49,316 nucleotides of DNA from a virus, in IMG/VR virus record IMGVR_UViG_3300036945_000699, positions 1 to 49,316 of that record; one strand, 5' to 3'. Shown one piece after another: positions 35,601 to 42,251 of the stretch (position 1 is the first letter of the stretch; every line of letters begins with the position of its first letter). A program made the position numbers and the translations under genes. The notes below the pieces were generated by a model. That model was not told the origin of the DNA, searched no databases, and saw only the letters and a list, made by a program, of their open reading frames with translations.

Positions 35601-35803
35601 AGGTAACTAAATCCAGATCTTTTGTGAAAGCCCTAAGCTATAGAATTTGGGGAACTCTCTCATCTTTTGCTGTAGCATTTGTACTCACCGGCAGTGCGGA
35701 ACTTTCCGGTCTTATCGCATTCTGGGAGACTGTTATAAAAGTGGGAATCTATTACGTCCACGAGCGTGGTTGGAATTTAGTCCAGTGGGGTAGACGTGTC
35801 TAA
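35597..35803 (+). CDS. DUF2061 small membrane protein
   Basis: A 68-residue protein of the DUF2061 family: SRSFVKALSYRIWGTLSSFAV, then YYVHERGWNLVQWGRR. Two membrane segments (about 15-32 and 38-54) are visible. From general knowledge, DUF2061 genes often stand beside cysC-type sulfate assimilation genes in marine bacteria, and here the gene overlaps the CysC-like gene by four bases, which fits that association. It may help sulfate or sulfated-precursor movement, but no transport activity can be read from the sequence. Confidence 0.82.
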   Translation: MKVTKSRSFVKALSYRIWGTLSSFAVAFVLTGSAELSGLIAFWETVIKVGIYYVHERGWNLVQWGRRV

Positions 35804-36860
35804 GATAGCGGTATATACAATTGCGCTAAACGAGGAGCAGTTTGTAGAACGCTGGTACGAAAGTGCTAAAGATGCTGACTATCTCTTAATTGCAGATACA
35901 GGTAGCACAGATGGTAGCCGAGAAACTGCAATTAAGCTTGGGATTAATGTAATAGACGTCTCTATCAAACCATGGAGATTTGATGACGCTAGGAATGCTT
36001 CCCTAGCTGCTCTTCCGGCAGATATAGACATGTGTGTGCAGCTCGACATGGACGAGATCCTCCTACCGGGATGGCGAGAAGAGATCGAAACCGCCATTAG
36101 CCAGGGCGCTACTAGAATTAGATATAGCTACACCTGGAATTGGAAAGACCAAGCTCAAACGATTCCAGCAACAACATTTGGTGGAGATAAGATCCACGCA
36201 CGACACGGGTATAGGTGGAAACATCCAGTTCATGAAGTCATAATTCCTTACGGCAATACTGTAGAGAAGCAAGTATGGACTAAGCTGGAGCTTCATCACC
36301 ACCCGGATAATACAAAATCTAGAGGGCAATACCTTCCACTTTTGAAGCTATCCACAGAGGAGGACCCTCATGACGATAGAAATGCGTATTACTACGCTAG
36401 AGAGCTGTTCTTCTACAGAAACTATGAAGCTGCGGCCAAAGAGTTTAAACGCCATCTAGATCTTCCTAGGGCTGTCTGGCCACCAGAAAGAGCGGCTTCG
36501 ATGAGGTATCTGGCAAAAATCGAAGTAGAGCATCGAGAAGACTGGCTACTCAAGGCTTACATGCAAGCTCCAGGACGCAGAGAGCCTTTAGTGGAGCTAG
36601 CTCAGCACTTTTACGAGCTTGAATCGTGGGCGTCGTGCTTACATTTTGCTCGCAAAGCCTTAGAAATAGAAGAGAAGCCTATGGACTTTCTCTGTGAGGA
36701 CTTCGCCTGGGGCTATCTTCCATGGGACTTGGCTGCAATATCTTCTTACTATCTAGGTGAAGTGGAAGAAGCTAGAATTTATGGAACTACCGCTTTAGAC
36801 CTAGATCCAGACAATCCTAGGCTAGTAGCTAATATGAAGTTTTACACTAAAGAAAATTAA
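35796..36860 (+). CDS. Family 2 glycosyltransferase with TPR-like C-terminus
   Basis: A 354-residue protein. The N-terminal GT2 domain begins KIAVYTIALNEEQFVERW, has Asp34 in ADTGSTDGS and the DxD metal site Asp84-Met-Asp86 (QLDMDEILLPGW), and KHPVHEVI at the acceptor side. From residue 185 on there are helical pairs of TPR type (YYARELFFYRNYEAAAKEFK, YYLGEVEEARIYGTTALDLD). It overlaps the DUF2061 gene by eight bases, so it is part of the sulfotransferase cassette. Its end overlaps the stop of the convergent WhiB gene by four bases. Confidence 0.85.
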   Translation: MSKIAVYTIALNEEQFVERWYESAKDADYLLIADTGSTDGSRETAIKLGINVIDVSIKPWRFDDARNASLAALPADIDMCVQLDMDEILLPGWREEIETAISQGATRIRYSYTWNWKDQAQTIPATTFGGDKIHARHGYRWKHPVHEVIIPYGNTVEKQVWTKLELHHHPDNTKSRGQYLPLLKLSTEEDPHDDRNAYYYARELFFYRNYEAAAKEFKRHLDLPRAVWPPERAASMRYLAKIEVEHREDWLLKAYMQAPGRREPLVELAQHFYELESWASCLHFARKALEIEEKPMDFLCEDFAWGYLPWDLAAISSYYLGEVEEARIYGTTALDLDPDNPRLVANMKFYTKEN

Positions 36861-37318
36861 TTCTCTTCTTTTTTAGAGTTAATAGTGTGAAATGCATCAA
36901 CCGCATTAGCGCTTGTTCTACTTTGCCAAGTGAACTTACACTCCAAGCATCTAACAATTCTCATTGTCGCCCAGCGGCCGCCATCAGGGCGCTCAACAGT
37001 TGCTGTTTGTAGTTTGTCTGTTTTTGATCTACAACTAGGGCACAGAGGGAATCTTTTATATCTCATCTCTTGTCCGTCCCAATTGACTGAAAGTGTGTTT
37101 CTAATTTGACCAGAGTCTAGGCCGCCCCAGATTCCCCAGATCTGCTTATTATCTAACGCCCATTTTGCACAGTCGCGCTTTACAGGGCAGCTATTGCATA
37201 GCTTTTTAGCCTCCCACTGCTGAGCAGGCTTATTTGCAAAGAAGTTGTCTATCTTGTCGAAATTTTCTGGCTTAGCGCACTCGGCATCTTCGTGCCAATC
37301 CGGTCCATTAGTCCACAT
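36857..37318 (-). CDS. WhiB-family regulator with extra C-terminal zinc ribbon
   Basis: Iron-sulfur cluster transcription regulator found only in actinobacteria and their phages. Cys14, Cys41, Cys44 and Cys50 bind the 4Fe-4S cluster in the canonical arrangement, followed by the WGIWGG turn. After the normal domain the protein continues with CPSC and CLEC about 40 residues apart, a likely zinc ribbon, which most WhiB proteins lack. The ATG is preceded by GGAGG at a good distance; a longer reading frame upstream would overlap the preceding gene further. It probably controls host or late phage promoters together with the primary sigma factor. Confidence 0.88.
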   Translation of the reverse strand: MWTNGPDWHEDAECAKPENFDKIDNFFANKPAQQWEAKKLCNSCPVKRDCAKWALDNKQIWGIWGGLDSGQIRNTLSVNWDGQEMRYKRFPLCPSCRSKTDKLQTATVERPDGGRWATMRIVRCLECKFTWQSRTSANAVDAFHTINSKKEEN

Positions 37319-37646
37319 AAGCGACCTCCACAAAAGTGGCATCATAGTCTAGATCAGGATCGCTGTCGTCACAGTAGATAGGGACGATATTGTCACCCTC
37401 GTCATACCTATAGCCAGCTCTTGATATTGTAGAGCTCTCTACCAGGCGGTAGCCGTTGCCCATAGACGTGGATATGCCTTCTCTAAGTAGGCTCTTCACT
37501 AGAGAACGCATAGCTGAATCATCGTCATCTAGGTACACATGCTCGTTGATATAAAAAACAACGGAATCAGAGTGAAGTGTTCGTGGGAAGTCTTCGCCCT
37601 CCCATATAATCCAAACGGGTTCGGATACAACTTTTTTACGTCTCAT
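37308..37646 (-). CDS. Hypothetical protein upstream of whiB
   Basis: A 112-residue acidic protein that I do not recognise. The start RRKKVVSEPVWIIWEGEDF is basic and then aromatic; the middle (FYINEHVYLDDDDSAMRSLV) and the end (DDSDPDLDYDATFVEV) are rich in Asp. No cysteine cluster, membrane segment or nucleotide-binding motif is seen. Its end overlaps the WhiB gene by 11 bases, so the two are co-translated; it could bind WhiB or act as a DNA mimic, which is speculation from its charge. Confidence 0.55.
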   Translation of the reverse strand: MRRKKVVSEPVWIIWEGEDFPRTLHSDSVVFYINEHVYLDDDDSAMRSLVKSLLREGISTSMGNGYRLVESSTISRAGYRYDEGDNIVPIYCDDSDPDLDYDATFVEVAYVD

Positions 37647-37696
37647 AGTTACAAAACTAACTATGTTGAGTAGTAACCTTACCGTAAATTACAATT

Positions 37697-38188
37697 TTAC
37701 TTTACAGGCCAGATATAGTCGTAAGATTCTGGCCTACGTCCGGTGTCTTCTGGCCAGCCAAACTGCGAGTACCATTCGTAGTCTTTATTTAGCAGCGCCA
37801 TTCTGTGACTGGCAGCGATCTCATCGAAAAGTTTCTTATCCTTCATCCAAGCAGGCAACCTGTGGTTTTCTTTAGTTATACGACCAAGCTTAATTGCCTG
37901 CACGTATGTGGTCAGAGTCTTTTCTCCAATAGTGGTCTTGTATCCACGCTTCTCCCATTCGATGGTCATCTTGAGGATATAGGACACTAGAGCACCTTCA
38001 TGGCCGCGCCACATCTTTACGGCCGGGTGGTTAGACCAGCCCTTAGATACTCGATGGTTACCCTGCGGGTCCAGTTGAACTAGATTCATAAGAATCTGCC
38101 AACCTTCCAAAGCTTGCTTATTTAGGCGTGCTCGGTCTAGTACTTCGGCTGTGTCTGCTGAGCCTAGCAGCGGTACAAATGTTTGCAT
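37697..38188 (-). CDS. Pyrimidine-dimer DNA glycosylase-like protein (MSMEG_6728 type)
   Basis: A 163-residue protein resembling actinobacterial MSMEG_6728-type proteins, which are related to pyrimidine dimer glycosylases of the T4 endonuclease V group. Family marks are MQTFVPLLGSADTAEVLDRARLNKQALEGWQ at the N-terminus (shown here only to its first parts: QTFVP, LDRARLNKQ, EGWQIL), HPAVKMWRGHEGAL and EWEKRGYKTT, and a C-terminal WPV. The role would be repair of ultraviolet damage. It has its own promoter with a TTGACA box and starts seven bases after the -10, so it is probably leaderless. Confidence 0.7.
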   Translation of the reverse strand: MQTFVPLLGSADTAEVLDRARLNKQALEGWQILMNLVQLDPQGNHRVSKGWSNHPAVKMWRGHEGALVSYILKMTIEWEKRGYKTTIGEKTLTTYVQAIKLGRITKENHRLPAWMKDKKLFDEIAASHRMALLNKDYEWYSQFGWPEDTGRRPESYDYIWPVK

Positions 38189-38194
38189 AACTAA

Positions 38195-38223
38195 AAGTTA
38201 GCAGTATTTGTATAGTTTGTCAA
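38195..38223 (-). promoter_or_regulatory. Consensus promoter giving a leaderless mRNA
   Basis: On the minus strand TTGACA (38223-38218) and TAACTT (38200-38195) are exactly 17 bases apart, and the ATG of the glycosylase-like gene begins seven bases after the -10. There is no Shine-Dalgarno sequence in the short space. The promoter sits directly after the stop codon of the upstream gene. Confidence 0.75.
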
Positions 38224-38478
38224 CTATAGACCGAAAGGTTTTACAACACTCTGCTTTAGAGACCCAAATACTGTAATCTGGAACACCTTAGATGCTACAG
38301 TTTCTTCAATCTCGGATACAGTCTCTGCTTTAGGGTATGAGACCTTAAACTCTAATGAAACCTTCTCTTCCACCTCGTCCGGGGCAACATCTAGAAACTC
38401 TGAAAGCTGCTTTCTAACAATAGATTTGGCTTCTTGCAGGTCTGTTGCAACTATCTTCAGCTCAAAGCTAGTTCTCAT
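38224..38478 (-). CDS. Hypothetical protein
   Basis: An 84-residue protein of alternating strands and helices (SFELKIVATDLQEAKSIVRK, VSLEFKVSYPKAETVSEIEE, VFQITVFGSLKQ). The pattern is like a small ferredoxin-like alpha/beta domain. I do not recognise the family. It starts one base into the stop of the preceding gene, so it is translationally coupled to it. Confidence 0.55.
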   Translation of the reverse strand: MRTSFELKIVATDLQEAKSIVRKQLSEFLDVAPDEVEEKVSLEFKVSYPKAETVSEIEETVASKVFQITVFGSLKQSVVKPFGL

Positions 38479-38915
38479 TAGTTGGCCTTTCTTACGCGCT
38501 TTTCTAGCTTGTACGGCGAGTAGTGGACGCCCTTAAGTTCTGGCTTCTTTCCGTCAGTATCGTTAAAGATGACATCGCCATAACGGATTGCAGCTACTGT
38601 ACCGCGACGTCCATTGTGTAGTGGACCGAGCTTGTCAGTAAAAGCATCCGCTCTTACACGTACAATATCGCCAACCACGATCTGCCCCGGCTGGAGCGCA
38701 ATCCACATGTAGTCTTCTTCGTCTTCTTCTACCTTGAGTACAACTCCACGGGCAATAAGCGGGAAAACCTTAAGAACTTCGTCCTTGATATTGTCGCTCA
38801 GCTCTGGGATGGTCTCCCAGGCTTCGAGAAGCTTCATGATAGCCTTACCCGATCCGACTTTAACCTTGGCAGCCTGAAGCTGCTCAACAACCCATTCTCT
38901 ATTAATTTCTGGCAT
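38478..38915 (-). CDS. Hypothetical protein with SH3/KOW-like domain
   Basis: A 145-residue protein. Residues 1-50 are helical (REWVVEQLQAAKVKVGSGKA). Residues 75-135 have an SH3-like barrel pattern: PGQIVVGDIVRVRADAF, then HNGRRGTVAAIRYGDVIFND. KOW-type domains of this kind bind RNA or protein in transcription factors, but the match is by pattern only. It overlaps its neighbours by single bases on both sides, so the three genes 39925-38224 form one unit. Confidence 0.55.
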   Translation of the reverse strand: MPEINREWVVEQLQAAKVKVGSGKAIMKLLEAWETIPELSDNIKDEVLKVFPLIARGVVLKVEEDEEDYMWIALQPGQIVVGDIVRVRADAFTDKLGPLHNGRRGTVAAIRYGDVIFNDTDGKKPELKGVHYSPYKLEKRVRKAN

Positions 38916-39925
38916 TATATCCTCTCTTGATTAGATTCTAGCAGGTCTTTTCGTAGCATAGTCACTACCTCACTGGTGCTAGGTAGGGCATCCATATAAT
39001 CCCTAAACTGGTTACGAGCAAGCTCCTGCCTGTCATATTGATCCAAATCTTCTACTTGGTAGGCCAGCTGTGCCCAAGAATTCGCGAACCCAGCTGTGTC
39101 CTGCCAATATGTGACAATTGGAACGTTTAAATTAAGACCCTGTATGTATCTATAACTCCACCATGTGCCGACCTTACGGTCCTGGGGGGCCACCACTAAT
39201 CCGATTGACTTGGATATACTGAGGTCAACCTCTGGATCACGAGGCTTCTTACTGTTTGATACCGGCACACCAGGAAGCCTGAGTGTCTTAGATAGGGAAG
39301 TCCACCAAGAACTTTTATAGTTATCTACTGACCATGAAGAATTCTTCGTAGCAGTTAAAACAGATTGTCTGTCTATTAAAAATTGATCAATGTGTACACC
39401 TATAGCCCTAGAAGCCGGGACGATGCCAGTCGCTTCAGAAACTTGTTCAACTGTTCTCCACGGAAGCAACGGGACATACGTCTTAGGCCAAGGAATTGAC
39501 TTTAACTTATCAGCAAGACCGACTATTGACTCAGAGTACTTAGCCTTTGCAATAGAGTAGTCCTTCCTAGAGCTATACATTGCGCCAAAAATTTGAAGCG
39601 GATTCTTTATAAAAGAGTTAAAGCTATTTTTAAACTGCCAAATCTGAGGACCATCTACTACAACTCTAAGTTTCGGAGACTCGTAAAGCAGATTCAATGT
39701 GTGCAGTGCGCCATATATTTTGTTAGCAGATAGCGCTGTCGGAGGTGTCAGTCCGACTACGACCAAATCATACGACTCTAGGTCGGATCTGGTCCAAGAA
39801 AGATTAGGCTCGCATATAGTTACTTCAGCAAACTCAGAGAACGCCTTCAGTAGCCCCCTAAAAAAGGTCATATTGCCTTTATCCGAGCAATGGGCGGATG
39901 CCATACCGGTCATTAAAATCTTCAT
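38915..39925 (-). CDS. Possible GT-B glycosyltransferase-like protein
   Basis: A 336-residue protein. It opens with a Rossmann-type strand and loop (KILMTGMASAHCSDKGNMTF) and continues YDLVVVGLTPPTALSANKIY and LRVVVDGPQIW. In the second half, GLVVAPQDRKVGTWWSYRYI, followed by QGLNLNVPIVTYWQD, resembles the donor-binding half of GT-B glycosyltransferases in phages, with a conserved acidic residue missing or displaced. The assignment is tentative. It lies just after the terminator of the replication operon, so it needs its own promoter. Confidence 0.45.
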   Translation of the reverse strand: MKILMTGMASAHCSDKGNMTFFRGLLKAFSEFAEVTICEPNLSWTRSDLESYDLVVVGLTPPTALSANKIYGALHTLNLLYESPKLRVVVDGPQIWQFKNSFNSFIKNPLQIFGAMYSSRKDYSIAKAKYSESIVGLADKLKSIPWPKTYVPLLPWRTVEQVSEATGIVPASRAIGVHIDQFLIDRQSVLTATKNSSWSVDNYKSSWWTSLSKTLRLPGVPVSNSKKPRDPEVDLSISKSIGLVVAPQDRKVGTWWSYRYIQGLNLNVPIVTYWQDTAGFANSWAQLAYQVEDLDQYDRQELARNQFRDYMDALPSTSEVVTMLRKDLLESNQERI

Positions 39926-39938
39926 TTTTATTCCTTAG

Positions 39939-39967
39939 AAAAAAGCGGGGTGGTTTCCCACCCCGCT
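39939..39967 (-). terminator. Intrinsic terminator of the replication operon
   Basis: On the minus strand a 10-base-pair stem (AGCGGGGTGG/CCACCCCGCT) with a four-base loop is followed by a run of T residues. It lies 12 bases after the stop codon of the SSB-like gene. Confidence 0.92.
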
Positions 39968-39978
39968 CAGTTATTCTA

Positions 39979-40533
39979 CTAGAATGGAGCGTCCTCCGCG
40001 CCACCTACAGGTGAAGCTGGAGCTGGTGCTGGAGCTGGAGCCGGTGCTGGAGCTGGTGCTGGAGCAGCAGCTACTGGAGGAGCGCTAACCGCTGAGGCCG
40101 CAGCAGGTGCTGCAGCTCCTGTGGCTGGGTAGTAGCGCTTGATCTCGTTGCTCTGGTTACCGTTATAGGTACGGACTCCCAGTGTGCCGCGGAAACTGCG
40201 ACCGAGTAGTGCCTGCTCAATCTGAGCCGGTGACGGGTTCTGCTCGAAGTAGCTGGTAGGAAGACCCATTGCGGTAGCCTTCATGAAGAACATGTTCATG
40301 GCCTTAGGGTTTTCCTGAGTCACAACAAGCTGGTCCCAGACGCGACGCTTGTCGTGTGCGCCACCCTGAACCTCGTTGGTGATCTTAAACATCAACTTGC
40401 CGGTAGATGTAGTTGTTGCCTGCGCTTCGATTACCTTTAGGTCGTAGTCGCCGTCTGGTAGTGGTGCGTAGTTGTTGCTAGTTGCTGCAGTGCCTGCCTG
40501 CTTTACTAGGTCTGCGAAATTGACAGTAGTCAT
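39979..40533 (-). CDS. SSB-like protein (DUF669 type)
   Basis: A 184-residue protein of the DUF669 type, found in phage recombination operons as a single-strand DNA-binding protein. The domain is LPDGDYDLKVIEAQATTTST, FKITNEVQGGAHDKRRVWDQ, with LGVRTYNGNQSNEIKRYYP at the end. A linker of alternating Pro and Ala (about residues 145-172) and an acidic tip, GGAEDAPF, follow; this copies the plan of bacterial SSB, whose acidic tip ending in Pro-Phe recruits partners. It is the last gene of the operon, right behind the Sak4-like ATPase. Confidence 0.82.
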   Translation of the reverse strand: MTTVNFADLVKQAGTAATSNNYAPLPDGDYDLKVIEAQATTTSTGKLMFKITNEVQGGAHDKRRVWDQLVVTQENPKAMNMFFMKATAMGLPTSYFEQNPSPAQIEQALLGRSFRGTLGVRTYNGNQSNEIKRYYPATGAAAPAAASAVSAPPVAAAPAPAPAPAPAPAPAPASPVGGAEDAPF

Positions 40534-40542
40534 TTATTTTCC

Positions 40543-41316
40543 TTAGTTAGTTTTCTTTGTTGTTGTTGTTGTTTCTGCCTTCTTCTCACCGAAGACGATA
40601 TCCAGCATGCGTTCGACCCCAAGGTCTTGCTGCTCGACTACTTTACCTAGACGTCCCTGCACGCGCTCCCCAGCTTCATAGTCTGGAGTTCGCTCTACAT
40701 ACATGCGACGCACCTTATATGGTGCCTGCATTGGGTCTGGGTTCGGCATAGTTTCTACCGTGATTGCGCCCAGGATGTCATAGAAGTACGGGGCCTGAAT
40801 TGCTAGCTGACCCTGTAGGTAAGGACGGTATACGCCATCCTGACCCTTACGAGCCATAGCAGTCAGTACGACAGCCTCTAGTGCCTGTGTCGGGTGCATT
40901 GTTAGGTCACGAAGGTCACGAAGTAGTGCACCCATGTGGCGAAGCAATTCGCCCCACTGCTGCATCTTCATCTGTTCGGTTCCTGCAATGTTGTCCATGC
41001 ACTTGACCTGCAACTCAGAGATTGAGTCGATAATCAAGGACTTGAACTGGTGCTTACCTGACTGAAGCCACTGGAACGTCTTCATAACAACGTCGTACTC
41101 ACGGACCTGGACAACAACAGTGTCCCAAGTTCCGTCAGCCAATGGTGGTTCCTCTGTCATCGGATCCCAATACTTAACGTTGATAGGTAGGAATCGGTGT
41201 CCACCCTCAACGTCGAGCATTAGGCGTGGGTAAGGTGCTGTAACGGCAAAGGTTGATTTACCAACCTTCGATTCGCCATAAACCATAATTGTTAAACTGC
41301 GATCGACTTCCGACAT
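40543..41316 (-). CDS. Sak4-like RecA-type ATPase
   Basis: A 257-residue AAA/RecA-fold protein of the Sak4 kind, a phage single-strand annealing or strand exchange ATPase that works with SSB-like proteins. Walker A is YGESKVGKST (residues 14-23), Walker B is SLIIDSISEL, and LEAVVLTAMARKG is the next strand. The C-terminus is a Thr/Lys-rich tail (TTTTTKKTN). The order nuclease, Sak4, SSB supports a recombination module. Confidence 0.85.
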   Translation of the reverse strand: MSEVDRSLTIMVYGESKVGKSTFAVTAPYPRLMLDVEGGHRFLPINVKYWDPMTEEPPLADGTWDTVVVQVREYDVVMKTFQWLQSGKHQFKSLIIDSISELQVKCMDNIAGTEQMKMQQWGELLRHMGALLRDLRDLTMHPTQALEAVVLTAMARKGQDGVYRPYLQGQLAIQAPYFYDILGAITVETMPNPDPMQAPYKVRRMYVERTPDYEAGERVQGRLGKVVEQQDLGVERMLDIVFGEKKAETTTTTKKTN

Positions 41317-41318
41317 TC

Positions 41319-42251
41319 TTACTCACTTCCTTTCTCTTCTGTAATTCCGTAGTAACCGTATGGGTCGGATGACACAAACGCGTCGCTCAGAGCGGCCTCT
41401 GCTGCCGAGCCGTCGTCAAACAGCGGGCAGATAGCGAAGAATTGACACTTCCACTTGCAGTCTTTGCTTGGTTTAGGGTAGACGTGCTTAAAGTGACTCT
41501 CTCCGTCATTCAACGCGTCACGGACGCGAAGCATGTCTTCGAGGGTGCCTTCTAATTGTTCTAGAAAGGCACGAAGTGCAAACCTATTGTGACGAACCTC
41601 AATCTGGTCGTAGAACGGTGGCTTAGCATAAGCGCCGCGCTTAACCTTACGAAGCACAGTAAAGATTGCTCCGTCAGTTCGAGTTCCGTCTTCCTTGTCC
41701 TGGACTTCGTCTAGGAGCATGTAAGTTTTGACCTGCTCATTCATGTGAGCCATAGCGCCGAAGTCAGCAAATGAGCCACCAACAGTCTTGAAGTCACGGA
41801 TCATACGAGCGCCATCAATCTTGCGACGGACGCGCATGTCAATCTTTCCTTGGAGGATAACCTTGCCATCCATCATTGGACGCTCAAGGATCTCTTCTGT
41901 GGAGATCATTTCAAGCTCTGCGTCGATGCCCTCGTGCTCTACCCACTCAAGGTAGCCCTCAAGCATGATTCGACCCAAGTCAGCATCGGCCTCCAGTCCA
42001 GAGGTATCTCTGTACTCATCGTTTAGCTTCTTCATGTCTTCTTTGACTAGGTCAGCGTGAGCCTCTAGCAGGTCCTGACCGGTCGAGTAGTGCCTGTCCA
42101 GGGCCTCGTGGATCCTAGAACCTAGAGCTAGTGCTCCAGTGAATTCTGTGACCTTAGGACGCATTCTGCGGTAGTACGTAAGCCACCATCTGCGACGGCA
42201 GTCTTTAAAGGTTTGAATCTCTGAGTTAGAGATTCTGATTGGATCTGTCAT
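41319..42251 (-). CDS. Cas4/RecB-like PD-(D/E)xK exonuclease
   Basis: A 310-residue nuclease. ISNSEIQTFKDCRRRWWLTY opens the domain and carries the first cluster cysteine. The active site is Asp138 (LQGKIDMRV), then Asp153 and Lys155 (IRDFKT), followed by QVKTYMLL. A C-terminal CKWKCQFFAICP supplies three more cysteines for a 4Fe-4S cluster as in Cas4 and AddB. There is no CRISPR array here; such free-standing genes provide single-strand ends for recombination or replication. The end overlaps the SNF2 gene by one base. Confidence 0.88.
   Translation of the reverse strand: MTDPIRISNSEIQTFKDCRRRWWLTYYRRMRPKVTEFTGALALGSRIHEALDRHYSTGQDLLEAHADLVKEDMKKLNDEYRDTSGLEADADLGRIMLEGYLEWVEHEGIDAELEMISTEEILERPMMDGKVILQGKIDMRVRRKIDGARMIRDFKTVGGSFADFGAMAHMNEQVKTYMLLDEVQDKEDGTRTDGAIFTVLRKVKRGAYAKPPFYDQIEVRHNRFALRAFLEQLEGTLEDMLRVRDALNDGESHFKHVYPKPSKDCKWKCQFFAICPLFDDGSAAEAALSDAFVSSDPYGYYGITEEKGSE

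Noticed and set aside
36840-36890. Bidirectional terminator between the convergent glycosyltransferase and WhiB genes
   Set aside because: Only a weak AT-rich hairpin and a T-run can be drawn, and the stop codons overlap. The evidence is not sufficient.
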